Assembly (NCBI RefSeq): GCF_009017495.1
Contig: NZ_CP044991.1
Location: forward strand, 51,049-115,048
Source: Deinococcus sp. AJ005
GTDB taxonomy: Bacteria > Deinococcota > Deinococci > Deinococcales > Deinococcaceae
Direction: 5' to 3'
DNA: 64,000 nt
Position 1 is the stretch's first letter, and every line of letters begins with the position of its first letter. Below the pieces are notes generated by a model that saw only the letters and a program-made list of their open reading frames with translations, was not told where the DNA came from and made no database searches. Shown piece after piece: positions 1-7,980 of this stretch. The position numbers and the translations under genes are program-made.

Positions 1-1194
1 GATAATTTTTTTGTTCATGCTGGTGACAATACTATTCCCGCTCTTGGCATTACTAATAGTAATAAAGATCCAGAATACAAAACAGTCATCGAAAGAGTAG
101 AAAATATACTAAGAGAAATCCGAAAGCCATATTTAAAGGGTAAATCTAATCTGATCATTAATCAATTAGAGAAAGAGGGAGTATTCCCTGATTTTAATTC
201 TTCGCATTTTTTAGAGAAATATAGACATGATGAACTTGTCTTAATAGTTAGAGAGCTTTATATCGCTGAGCCACGTCTCTTTAACGAACTAAACATTGAT
301 CAGAAAAAAATCTTTATTAGATTTCTGGATCTCTTATTGACTTCAAACGCTAGAAACGAGGTTTTTGAGGTACTAGAGTCTATTGTTAATCTTGATGAAG
401 AGGAAGTTAAAAATTTAAGCAGCATGATAAAAAGAACAAGCCTAGAGAGTATAATAAATACTGTAGAATTAATAGAAGATAGGCTCAGAGTAATAGAAAA
501 TCTAAAACAATTAGTTTTTAAACCTGAATTGAATACTAATGAAAAGGACCATCTTCAGAAACTTATCGAAAAACACTATTGGATATTTGGAGAGCAATTT
601 CACTTGGTAACAGCGGAGGAACCAGATTTTGAAGAAGCATTACGAAGATATCGGCGAAAAGTATATGGCGAGAGTAGCGATATAAATATCAACTCATCTG
701 ATAAACAGAAAGAGATGGATATTTTTGCAATCAGACAAAATAAATTTTCAGAATCTATAGAGCATATAGTCGTTGAGCTGAAACACCCTAAAATAAATTT
801 AGGCGAAAAAGAATTATCTCAAGTCAAGAGATATATGCGAGTTATCTTATCAGAAGATCGATTCAATGCGGGAAATATGGATTGGAAGTTCTATCTTATT
901 GGCAATGATTTCATGAAAGATGGATATATTGAAGGTGAAATACAGAGTGCCGAACAGCATGGCGAAAGATTTCTAGTTTATTCATTGAATAATATAAAAA
1001 TATATATAATTAAATGGTCCGAAATTATAACTTCTTTAGAGGTTAGATTTAATTATCTCCTCGAAAAATTCAAAACAAAGCGGAATGAATTAGCATCTCA
1101 AGCGACGACTGCACAGGGAGTTTTGGCAGAAAATATTTCTCTTACCTCGGTAATGCCGTCTCAAATTGCTAGAGGTAAACAGAAAAAACCATAG
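1..1194 (+). CDS. C-terminal part of HSP90-ATPase/nuclease-like protein, 5' end cut by window
   Basis: The reading frame is open from the first base of the window to a TAG at 1192-1194, so the true start lies upstream; the TTG at 337 is only an internal codon. The visible part is mostly helical. Near its C-terminus it has a WIFGEQF motif and then a patch with acidic residues and a VVELKHP motif, resembling a PD-(D/E)xK nuclease core. This arrangement recalls the C-terminal region of large ATP-binding proteins with an N-terminal HSP90-type ATPase, which are often found in defence regions; that part is outside the window. Base composition is far more AT-rich than the genes after 1.5 kb, which suggests recent transfer. 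A role in antiviral defence is inference only. Confidence 0.6.
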   Translation, partial: DNFFVHAGDNTIPALGITNSNKDPEYKTVIERVENILREIRKPYLKGKSNLIINQLEKEGVFPDFNSSHFLEKYRHDELVLIVRELYIAEPRLFNELNIDQKKIFIRFLDLLLTSNARNEVFEVLESIVNLDEEEVKNLSSMIKRTSLESIINTVELIEDRLRVIENLKQLVFKPELNTNEKDHLQKLIEKHYWIFGEQFHLVTAEEPDFEEALRRYRRKVYGESSDININSSDKQKEMDIFAIRQNKFSESIEHIVVELKHPKINLGEKELSQVKRYMRVILSEDRFNAGNMDWKFYLIGNDFMKDGYIEGEIQSAEQHGERFLVYSLNNIKIYIIKWSEIITSLEVRFNYLLEKFKTKRNELASQATTAQGVLAENISLTSVMPSQIARGKQKKP

Positions 1195-1552
1195 TTAAGG
1201 GTTAACAACTTATTGTGGAATACAATGTAACCCCAATACTCATAAACCCGTACTATCTGGCGTATTGTTTACATTCCTTTTTACTTAATAAACGGCCAGC
1301 ATTTTAGATCACTTCTCGCCCTTCACGATTTCCACTTCCCACTGCCAGTATGGGGTATACCCCATACTGGGCGTCAGATTGAACTACCAAAGATGCGATA
1401 AATACGGCCAAAACCAAGCACATTTTTGAGAGATGCTGAGGGTCTAAGAAGCTACCCTGACACACTGCCGAGACCCTCAAGGGAGCCGTTGGGTCTCACC
1501 CCTCGGCTGAAAGTTGGATGATCTTCGTCCCTGTACACAGTAAAACGGGATT
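1195..1552. other. Intergenic region with no gene seen
   Basis: This stretch marks the change from AT-rich to GC-rich sequence. It carries one perfect 26-bp palindrome, listed separately, and otherwise no convincing reading frame, tRNA or terminator. A promoter for the membrane-protein gene that follows must lie here, but no consensus pair was recognised. Confidence 0.5.
1345..1370. promoter_or_regulatory. Perfect 26-bp palindrome with GGGGTATACCCC core
   Basis: The sequence from 1345 to 1370 is identical to its own reverse complement. Its central 14 bases, TGGGGTATACCCCA, recur inside a second palindrome at 40205-40224. There is no T-run, so it does not look like a terminator. It lies about 180 bases before the DoxX-like gene and could be an operator. 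Confidence 0.5.
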
Positions 1553-2821
1553 ATGACTGCCCAGCCCAGCTCCGCCGAAGTCAGGTCCATCTCGCCCATC
1601 TGGCCGTTGTGGAAGCGACTGGGGTTCCGGTTCGCCGTGGTCTATGGCCTGCTGTACGTCACGGCGGGCCTGTTTCTGAACTGGCGTCCGGTGACGGAGT
1701 GGGCGGCCTGGTCCGTGCTGGGGCGGGTGTTGCCTGTGCGGTCTCCCCAGAACGAGAGCGGGGACACGCTGGAAAACTACGTACTGATGGGGCTGTATCT
1801 AGTGGTGGCTGTGATGATTGCACTGCTCTGGAGTGTGCTGGAACGCCGGGGCAACCTGACGGAGCGGCTCTCCTGGCCTGTCCACACGGTGCTGCGCCTC
1901 TACCTGGGTTTCGTGCTGCTCGGCTACGGCTGGGCCAAGATCCTCCTGGCGCAGATGCCCGCCTTGCAACTGACAGACCTCACGGTCCCGCTGGGCGAGA
2001 TGAGTCCGATGGGCCTGCTGTGGCGCTCGGTGGCCTTTTCCCCGCTGTATGAAGTCATGGGGGGCGTGGCTGAGGCGGTTGCCGGGACGCTGCTGCTGTT
2101 CCGCCGCACCAGTCTGCCCGGCGCGCTGCTGGGGGCGGGCGTGCTGGCCTATGTGTTCCTGCTCAATCTCAGTTTCGACGTACCGGTCAAGCTCTACAGC
2201 CTGCATCTGCTGCTCTTTAGTCTGCTGACCCTGACGCCGTTCCTGCCGCGCCTGAGCGCCCTGTTACTGAACAGCAGGGTAGAGCCGATCCACTTTCCGA
2301 CCCGGCACGCGCGGCCCCTGCGGCACTGGACGGCAGTGGGCCTCCAGACGGTGGTGCTGCTCGCCGCCTTGGTGGTGCCGCCACTCATCATGGCTCAAAG
2401 CAAGCGTGGGTCTGCCACCATTCCCAGCAGCGGCGCCCTGGCTGGCATCTACCGCGTGCTGGACGATTCACGCCCGGCAGCATCCAGCCTTTCAGAAGAT
2501 CGGCGCTGGCATACCGTCACTTTCAATGACCGCTTCTACCGACAGGGCGGGGCAAAGGGTGAGATCTTTCTGCCCGTGCCCCTGCGGGTGGAACTGGTGA
2601 ACGGCACGCGATTGAATGGCAGCTATCAGGACGATCCCACGGCGAGCACCGTTCAAATCGATCTGGCGGGCGTGGCCTACATGTTCAAGTACCAGATAAA
2701 GGGCGGCCTCCAGCTTACGGCACCAGATGGCACCCGCCTGTCCCTGGGGCCAGACACGGACGCCACCCGGCTGACCACGCGCGGCTTTCACTGGGTGAAC
2801 GAGGTGCCGGACAACCGCTGA
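1553..2821 (+). CDS. DoxX-like multi-pass membrane protein
   Basis: A 422-residue protein with several hydrophobic helices from about residues 25 to 285 and a soluble C-terminal third. The membrane part resembles DoxX-like/uncharacterised integral membrane proteins, including a helix with a GYGWAKI stretch near residue 123. The C-terminal part, about residues 290-420, looks like a beta-rich extracytoplasmic domain. Start is the ATG at 1553. It stands alone between an AT-rich defence-like fragment and a convergent NUDIX gene. The substrate or partner cannot be told from the sequence. Confidence 0.65.
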   Translation: MTAQPSSAEVRSISPIWPLWKRLGFRFAVVYGLLYVTAGLFLNWRPVTEWAAWSVLGRVLPVRSPQNESGDTLENYVLMGLYLVVAVMIALLWSVLERRGNLTERLSWPVHTVLRLYLGFVLLGYGWAKILLAQMPALQLTDLTVPLGEMSPMGLLWRSVAFSPLYEVMGGVAEAVAGTLLLFRRTSLPGALLGAGVLAYVFLLNLSFDVPVKLYSLHLLLFSLLTLTPFLPRLSALLLNSRVEPIHFPTRHARPLRHWTAVGLQTVVLLAALVVPPLIMAQSKRGSATIPSSGALAGIYRVLDDSRPAASSLSEDRRWHTVTFNDRFYRQGGAKGEIFLPVPLRVELVNGTRLNGSYQDDPTASTVQIDLAGVAYMFKYQIKGGLQLTAPDGTRLSLGPDTDATRLTTRGFHWVNEVPDNR

Positions 2822-2925
2822 GGCCAAACGGTGGGGGTCTCACCCAGCGCCGCTCAGGCTCCAGCGTTGAGGACACCTGTCAAAGTGGACGTGCTGTCGT
2901 AATACGCCCCTGCCATTCCGCCTGC

Positions 2926-3387
2926 CTATCGCCGCTGAACGAGGTGCTGCACGCTCGGCTGAGGGGTCAATAGGGCCTCTTGCAAACCAGGCGGCATCAC
3001 CTGTAATTGATTCATCTCCTGAATCGGCACCCAATCCATCATGACGCGCATATCGTCCCGCTGGCAGAAAGGTTCATCTGGTAGCTGGGACGGCGCGTCC
3101 ATGCGGTAATAGAAGCCCACTTCGTGCCACTGTTCGCCGTTCAGCTCGAAGAAGTTTTCCATCACAGCCAACAGGCGCAGCGACCCGGCCTTCACGCCCG
3201 TCTCCTCCTCAAATTCGCGCGCTGCACACGTTGCCGAATCTTCCCCGACGGTCACTGCACCGCCGGGGAGGTACCGAAAATCGAACCAGTCCCCGGAGAT
3301 CACCAGCACCCGGTTTTCACGGACACATACGACACCCGCGCGCAACGCGAAGACCGTTTGATCCAGCCTCATTCGTACATCTGACAC
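2926..3387 (-). CDS. NUDIX hydrolase
   Basis: A 153-residue protein with an intact NUDIX box: G43, E49, then R57-E58-F59-x-E61-E62-x-G64, matching G-x5-E-x7-RE-U-xEE-x-GU. The acidic residues coordinate divalent metal for cleavage of nucleoside-diphosphate-linked substrates. Length is typical of single-domain family members. The C-terminal region, with WVP and Gln-rich segments, gives no clear substrate clue. Deinococcus genomes carry many such paralogues. Convergent with the membrane protein upstream. Confidence 0.85.
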   Translation of the reverse strand: MSDVRMRLDQTVFALRAGVVCVRENRVLVISGDWFDFRYLPGGAVTVGEDSATCAAREFEEETGVKAGSLRLLAVMENFFELNGEQWHEVGFYYRMDAPSQLPDEPFCQRDDMRVMMDWVPIQEMNQLQVMPPGLQEALLTPQPSVQHLVQRR

Positions 3388-3591
3388 GTCTGGATGTTAA
3401 GGCCATGACTCAGTGGGAACATCGGCTGAAGGGATGACTGCTCGGCGCTGCGAGAGCAAAGGGAGTATGAGATCAACTTGGTTTCTCTTCTCTAATCTAC
3501 GTTAGGTCAGAGAAAATACGGGGGTTCTATCCGGGTAGAATTGAATGGGTCCGTCATATTCGCGTCAACTTGATGAGTACATACTAAGACC

Positions 3592-3876
3592 ATGACGCGC
3601 CGTCTAGATCTTCAGGACGTGGGGAGATACCACAGGCCACCGCTCACTGCTGACGAATGTCGTCTGACTGCGGACCGCTTCCTAGATCACCTGGGGACAG
3701 ACTCGGTGAGAGACGACATGCTGACCTACCTCGCTGGCCGCCTCTACGCCGTGGCGGTCCAGGTGGAGCAGCACACTCCCTTGAGCTCAACCGAGGGTGG
3801 GGTCTCCGGCGCAGAAGACGCGCCGGAGGTCACGCGGCCCGAAGTCGGGCATTCAGCAAGGCTGCGGGCCGTCTGA
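3592..3876 (+). CDS. Small hypothetical protein
   Basis: A 94-residue open frame with no family recognised. The N-terminal half, through about residue 60, looks protein-like and mostly helical; the tail is low in complexity. The start is supported by a CATACT -10 box that ends six bases before the ATG, the arrangement expected for a leaderless transcript. No Shine-Dalgarno sequence is visible. Confidence 0.45.
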   Translation: MTRRLDLQDVGRYHRPPLTADECRLTADRFLDHLGTDSVRDDMLTYLAGRLYAVAVQVEQHTPLSSTEGGVSGAEDAPEVTRPEVGHSARLRAV

Positions 3877-4006
3877 GCGTCCCCCACTCCTGCCGTTCCA
3901 CGTCCAGGCGGGCCAATTGCGCCGCTAGCACCTGGAGTCCTCCCCTTCCTTCCAGCTCGGTGGTCCAGGCTGCCCAGATGGTTTCGCAGTACCAGCGCCG
4001 CGAGTG

Positions 4007-4171
4007 CTAATCGTTCAGGGCGCGGGCAAGTGCTGCGCCCAGGATGCCCACCAGCGCCGCCCGCTTCGACTTGTGCGCTTCAAGCAGCAGCGGCAGGGCG
4101 TAAACCACGTTCTGCAAGCGCTGCTCAGCCTCGTCCATTTTCTGGGCAGAGGCATCAAGGGTGATGGACAT
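4007..4171 (-). CDS. Small helical hypothetical protein, 54 aa
   Basis: A 54-residue frame running from ATG at 4171 to TAG at 4007. It starts MSITLDASAQKMDEAEQ and ends in an Ala/Leu-rich amphipathic helix. A CATACT -10-like box ends ten bases upstream, consistent with leaderless transcription. The sequence around the start, about 45 bases, is closely repeated at 6262, where a decayed copy lies. The pair supports this as a real gene. Function unknown. Confidence 0.55.
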   Translation of the reverse strand: MSITLDASAQKMDEAEQRLQNVVYALPLLLEAHKSKRAALVGILGAALARALND

Positions 4172-4255
4172 GGATATGGGCAGTATGCCGCACGCTCGCT
4201 GGGAGAGCCACCACCACCCTCACCTGTGACGGCGTTGGGCCGGGACCAAGTGAAC

Positions 4256-4738
4256 TTATCCGCGTATCTGGCAGAACCGGGCCTGAATGCTCTGGGCCAC
4301 GCCCTGTACAAAGACCTCGCGGGTGGGCGCTTGCCAGGCGACGGTGGCGGACGCCTGCTCCAGTTTCAGGATGGGCATATCAGTGGCAAGATCCGTGACC
4401 AGCAGATTGACCTTGCCTACCCGTTTGGAGGACTCTTCCCCAGAGCGGCTGGTCCAGTTGGTCACGCTGCCACTCAGGGTCACCGACGCCTTATCGATCA
4501 ACTTGTATTCGTAGGAGGGATACACCTTGAAACCCACGTCCTGAAGGGCCTTTTTGACCGCACTGGCATAGGGAGTGCCATTGTCACCCTCAAAGTAGGT
4601 GCTAATGCCGATGCCCAGGACCGGGATAAGGGTGCCGCCCTCGGTGCAGGGGGCCGTGATAGGGGCCGACACCTGAAGCTGGGCGGTGGCGGGCGCGCAG
4701 GCGCTGAGCAGCAGGGCGAGCATGGCGAAGCGTTTCAT
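4256..4738 (-). CDS. Predicted lipoprotein
   Basis: A 160-residue protein. The start chosen at 4738 gives a short signal sequence, MKRFAMLALLLSACAP, with a lipobox LSAC; the longer frame to 4855 has no signal sequence and a poor N-terminus. After Cys13 the mature part is a small beta-rich domain with PVLGIGISTYF and LSGSVTNW segments. No family recognised. It would be anchored to a membrane on the outside. It lies just downstream of the CoiA-like gene on the same strand. Confidence 0.65.
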   Translation of the reverse strand: MKRFAMLALLLSACAPATAQLQVSAPITAPCTEGGTLIPVLGIGISTYFEGDNGTPYASAVKKALQDVGFKVYPSYEYKLIDKASVTLSGSVTNWTSRSGEESSKRVGKVNLLVTDLATDMPILKLEQASATVAWQAPTREVFVQGVAQSIQARFCQIRG

Positions 4739-4830
4739 AGCTTTGAGAATAACGACGTCCAGCACTGCCAGAACGCGAATTTGATGCTTCCCCCAGTGGG
4801 GGCAACCTGAAATGCCTGGCTTCTTTTGGC

Positions 4831-6114
4831 TCAGTCTCCAAACGCTTCCAGCCACTGCACCATATGGTCCGCAGTCAGCACAATGTGCGCCCCTTCTCGC
4901 TGCTGCCGGAACCGCTGGCGGCTACCGCAGTGCAGGCATTTGGAAATGAAGTAGCCGCGCCGCCCCTCTTCCGGTTTGAAGTATTCGATCATCGGGTAAT
5001 ACGCCCGGAACTCTGGCATCCAGCCGCTGGTGTCCACGCATAACATCGGCTTAGCGCACTTCCAGCAGCGGCGAGCAATCAAAACGTCGTCGGGAAAGCG
5101 CCTGAAATGCGCGGCCAGCTTCAAAGGCTGGGGAACATACCGCCACGCAAAACGCAGGGTGGACGCAGAGCGCTCAAAGAACTTGACCTCGTAGCTGGAG
5201 AAGGACGCCCTGAGCCGTGGGCCGAACACCTCACGCTGCCGCACCAGTTCAATCTCAGCGGCGGCCTGCTGTTCAAGCCGCGTTTGTTCAGCCTGCCGCT
5301 CCTGCTCGCGCCGCGCCGCCTCATACCGCTCCAGCTCGGCCTGATGGCGTCCCCACGCCTCCGCGCAGGCTGGACAGCGCCAGGGGTCAAGAAAGCTGGT
5401 CTGCTCCAAATGGGACTGAAAAATGGAGCAGATCAGGTGATGGGGAACCGCCCGTAAGTTGTGGGGTTGAGTCAGCAGTTCCCCGGACTCCAAGCGCATC
5501 GTCAAACTGTCAGCCAATCTCGCGCGGGTCACGCGCAGGGCCATTCGGAGGCTATCGTCCTCGGCCCCGGTCAACTGGGATTCAAGAACGGGCTGCAAGA
5601 CGTAAGGATCACGCGCCGTCGCCTCGGCCTGAAGTTCCAGCCACGGCACGCTCAGCCCTGCGGCCTTGGCCGTCCCGATCCGGTGGCTGTGGAAGACCTC
5701 AAAGCCCGTCACCACCTCACCACCCTGAAGCGTGGCAACGTCCAGTCGGTACTGGTGCAAGGCGACTTCGACGGCAGCCACGTCGTAAGGCTCAGGAAAC
5801 CAGGGCTGGTCCAGGGTGACCGAACAGCCCAGGCGAGCACAGGTGCGCCGCAACACGAACGGCTGCTCTTTGCGGCTCAGGGCCTCTTGCAGCCGGATCT
5901 TGGCCGCGATGTGGGTCACGCTCTCTCCGGCGCATTCAGTGCCAGGCCGGTGGGAGAAATGCGCCTCGACGGTGCCGCCCCGCCTCAAATGCTCGCGGCG
6001 AAATGAGACTGGCTCCTTGCATTGCAGACAGACGTAAGGCTGGCCGGTGGTGGCCTGATCCGGTAAGACCAATTCACCGGAGGGATAGGCGGCATAGGGA
6101 ACAGCGCGGGCCAT
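4831..6114 (-). CDS. CoiA-like competence/nuclease family protein
   Basis: A 427-residue protein. The N-terminal zinc-finger-like CLQCKEP segment, then HFSHRPGTEC and ESVTHIAAK, are typical of CoiA-type proteins. They are followed by a restriction-nuclease-like core in which VEVALHQYRLDVA, FEVFHSHR and WLELQAE supply the acidic and basic residues. A long Glu/Arg/Gln-rich helix (about 265-300) links to a C-terminal second zinc ribbon, CWKCAKP...CLHCGS. CoiA promotes recombination during competence. Here the gene is solitary, so its job on a plasmid is unclear. A TAGGCT -10-like box seven bases before the ATG suggests a leaderless message. Confidence 0.7.
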   Translation of the reverse strand: MARAVPYAAYPSGELVLPDQATTGQPYVCLQCKEPVSFRREHLRRGGTVEAHFSHRPGTECAGESVTHIAAKIRLQEALSRKEQPFVLRRTCARLGCSVTLDQPWFPEPYDVAAVEVALHQYRLDVATLQGGEVVTGFEVFHSHRIGTAKAAGLSVPWLELQAEATARDPYVLQPVLESQLTGAEDDSLRMALRVTRARLADSLTMRLESGELLTQPHNLRAVPHHLICSIFQSHLEQTSFLDPWRCPACAEAWGRHQAELERYEAARREQERQAEQTRLEQQAAAEIELVRQREVFGPRLRASFSSYEVKFFERSASTLRFAWRYVPQPLKLAAHFRRFPDDVLIARRCWKCAKPMLCVDTSGWMPEFRAYYPMIEYFKPEEGRRGYFISKCLHCGSRQRFRQQREGAHIVLTADHMVQWLEAFGD

Positions 6115-6138
6115 ACCTGTAGCCTAAGAGTCCTGTCC

Positions 6139-6188
6139 CACACGGCTCTGACAGAAGAAGATCTCAACAGTAGATCGTGAGCCGTGTG
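6139..6188. repeat. Nested inverted repeat
   Basis: Ten-base perfect arms CACACGGCTC (6139-6148) and GAGCCGTGTG (6179-6188) enclose an inner hairpin GATCT/AGATC (6160-6164 and 6172-6176). There is no T-run. It lies at the 3' end of the decayed small gene and could be a structural remnant of a mobile element or an RNA hairpin. Confidence 0.45.
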
Positions 6189-6262
6189 CCGACTACGCAG
6201 GGCGTGCGGGCTGGCTTCAAATTGGTGTATTTCTGCATGAAAGCGTCGGGGGTGATGGACGT
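6164..6262 (-). pseudogene. Decayed paralogue of the 4007-4171 small gene
   Basis: Reading minus from 6262 gives (T)SITPDAFMQKYTNLK, clearly related to the start of the 54-residue protein at 4171. The codon matching its ATG is ACG here, and the frame then ends early at TGA (6166-6164). The upstream region, including a TATACT -10 box, is also shared between the two loci. An internal ATG at 6238 could still start a 24-residue peptide. I read it as a gene broken by start-codon loss and truncation. Confidence 0.45.
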
Positions 6263-6380
6263 GGATAGAGTTAGTATACCGCGCTCGGTGTCTGGGTGGA
6301 AATGCTTCACATATTTCTATTTGAATCTGCAATAGTTATCCAATCATTTACCAGACATCGGATTTAATTTGTCTCTTTGT

Positions 6381-7238
6381 TCACCAGTAGACGATTTCTC
6401 GCGTCACTTTCTCCGTAGAGACGATTGGAAGCGTTTTAGCTTCTTCAGGACCACGCCTAGTGGTTGTCAGTTTTGATACCCAGTTACCTTTTGAATCGTA
6501 CTTATACGTCGTTTTGACTTCAAGCCGCTCCAATGGAATAGAAATATATTCAGTCACTGGATTACCGCGCGAATCAAAAAAGCTTTTTGACTCACTTTCC
6601 CAACCTGTCTCCATCACTAAATTACTACTGTCATTCCACTTCCAGGTAGCGACTTGAGTGACCGATTCGCCATCGTTCTGCTGATAGTAAAGATTCGAAA
6701 TGAGTTTCGTTGGCCTGGATTGACCATCACAGAACGTTTGATGTTCACGCTTGTCTGTCGGTGGGCTAGTCACTGGAGGCAAAGACGATCTTATCGAAGC
6801 CTCCCAGAACAAATCAGTGGTTGAGAGGTTGCATTTTGATGAGTTAAACCTTCTGGTACTAACCAAGCGCATCTGCATTTTATCATCTTGCCAGATATCC
6901 TGAACGCTAATCTGATTTTTTCCAGGAACCACTGCCATAGTTAGAACCGCTTTCGTCGCCTGCTGATAGGTCATTTTCAGAAAAGTATTGTCCTCATTGA
7001 TTTCGACTTCTGCACTATAGGCTGAGCTAAGAAAATCAGCGTTCTTATCGTAGTTTTCAACCTGAATCAGCATGTATTTCACGCCTGGTCCACGGCTAAT
7101 TAAATTCTTCTCTGGGTATCCAAATTTATTTAGGGCTGAAAGATTAAAGACCTCACTTCTATTTTCTGCATTTGAATGGCCTAGAGTGGCCAGTCCAAAG
7201 AGCGAGACTAATAGGCTGGTGCGATATTTTCTATCCAT
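6381..7238 (-). CDS. Secreted hypothetical protein
   Basis: A 285-residue protein with an N-terminal signal sequence, RTSLLVSLFGLATLGHSNAE, preceded by a clear AGGAG six bases before the ATG. The C-terminal half holds YKYDSKGNWV, similar in style to YD/RHS-type secreted proteins but only as one repeat. The gene is more AT-rich than its neighbours, which suggests separate acquisition. No enzyme motif seen. Confidence 0.65.
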   Translation of the reverse strand: MDRKYRTSLLVSLFGLATLGHSNAENRSEVFNLSALNKFGYPEKNLISRGPGVKYMLIQVENYDKNADFLSSAYSAEVEINEDNTFLKMTYQQATKAVLTMAVVPGKNQISVQDIWQDDKMQMRLVSTRRFNSSKCNLSTTDLFWEASIRSSLPPVTSPPTDKREHQTFCDGQSRPTKLISNLYYQQNDGESVTQVATWKWNDSSNLVMETGWESESKSFFDSRGNPVTEYISIPLERLEVKTTYKYDSKGNWVSKLTTTRRGPEEAKTLPIVSTEKVTREIVYW

Positions 7239-7365
7239 ACTTCTCCTGGCATGAGCGGCACCAAATTCGACTTATATAGTATGAAGTCTTTGCGACTTGA
7301 ATATCATATAAACGTTTATAGCCCTCCCTGGCCCTGGACCCCAGCCCATAAATGGCACACCAACT

Positions 7366-7626
7366 TTAGACAGTCTGCCCCTCCGGGCAGGGTTCCACAA
7401 ACTCCACGTCCAGCCAGTATTCCGCCGCATCCCAGTCTGCTGGGTTCAGTTCCGCAGCCCACGCCTCCCACGCGCTGGCCCTGGCCTCCTCGTGGCAGCC
7501 GAGGTAGTCGGCCAACTCCGTGCGCTGCTGCGGGCTGGGAGCGTCGTCCTGGCCACCGTGGTCCGCCGTGTACATCTGGGAGAGAAGGTCAGCGATCTCG
7601 ATTGACGTGAGGTCAGCGGGGCGCAT
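7366..7626 (-). CDS. Small acidic hypothetical protein
   Basis: An 86-residue acidic protein starting MRPADLTSIEIADLLSQMY. The start at 7626 is preferred over 7665 because a TACACT -10 box ends seven bases upstream (leaderless layout), and because a broken paralogue at 13568 begins at the matching residue. The divergent gene at 7717 shares the 90-bp gap, which has a GCCCTG/CAGGGC hairpin at 7648-7663. Function unknown. Confidence 0.55.
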   Translation of the reverse strand: MRPADLTSIEIADLLSQMYTADHGGQDDAPSPQQRTELADYLGCHEEARASAWEAWAAELNPADWDAAEYWLDVEFVEPCPEGQTV

Positions 7627-7700
7627 CTCAGAAAGTGTACTGGGCCTGCCCTGTTGCCAGGGCAACCGTAGTCTCTTCTCTCTGTCTGCATCCGAATTTC

Positions 7701-7715
7701 ACGGAACGATTCCGT
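7701..7715. promoter_or_regulatory. Palindrome directly before a start codon
   Basis: ACGGAA-CGA-TTCCGT forms perfect six-base arms and ends one base before the ATG at 7717. It may be an operator for the small gene that follows. No regulator is identified. Confidence 0.3.
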
Positions 7716-7716
7716 C

Positions 7717-7977
7717 ATGACCGAATCATCCCCTGTGTTGATCCTTAGCGTGCCAGCGGGTTACGAGATTGATCCCCAGGCGTGGGAAACGTTGAAGCAG
7801 TGCGCTGGAGACTGCTACGGCGCGGGCGTGGTGCTGGCCGCCCCGGCATTTCTGCGCGCGGAGTCCCCAGTGCTGCTGGGCGACTGGGGAGACCTGAAAG
7901 CCGAGGCGCTGCGCGAGCTGGGGCCACTGATTGGCGCGGCCTTCTTCACCCTGGACTGGCTCGAAGCAGCGATGTAG
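7717..7977 (+). CDS. Small hypothetical protein
   Basis: An 86-residue frame. It reads like a compact alpha/beta protein (VLILSVPAGYEI, then GAAFFTLDWLEAAM at the end), with no known motif. It is convergent with the DUF790 gene, ending three bases before that gene's stop. A palindrome abuts the start codon. Confidence 0.5.
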   Translation: MTESSPVLILSVPAGYEIDPQAWETLKQCAGDCYGAGVVLAAPAFLRAESPVLLGDWGDLKAEALRELGPLIGAAFFTLDWLEAAM

Positions 7978-7980
7978 ACG

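Noticed and set aside
3877..4810. Plus-strand open frames opposite the small gene and lipoprotein gene
   Set aside because: They are antisense shadows: the minus-strand frames have a signal sequence or promoter-like box and coherent protein text.
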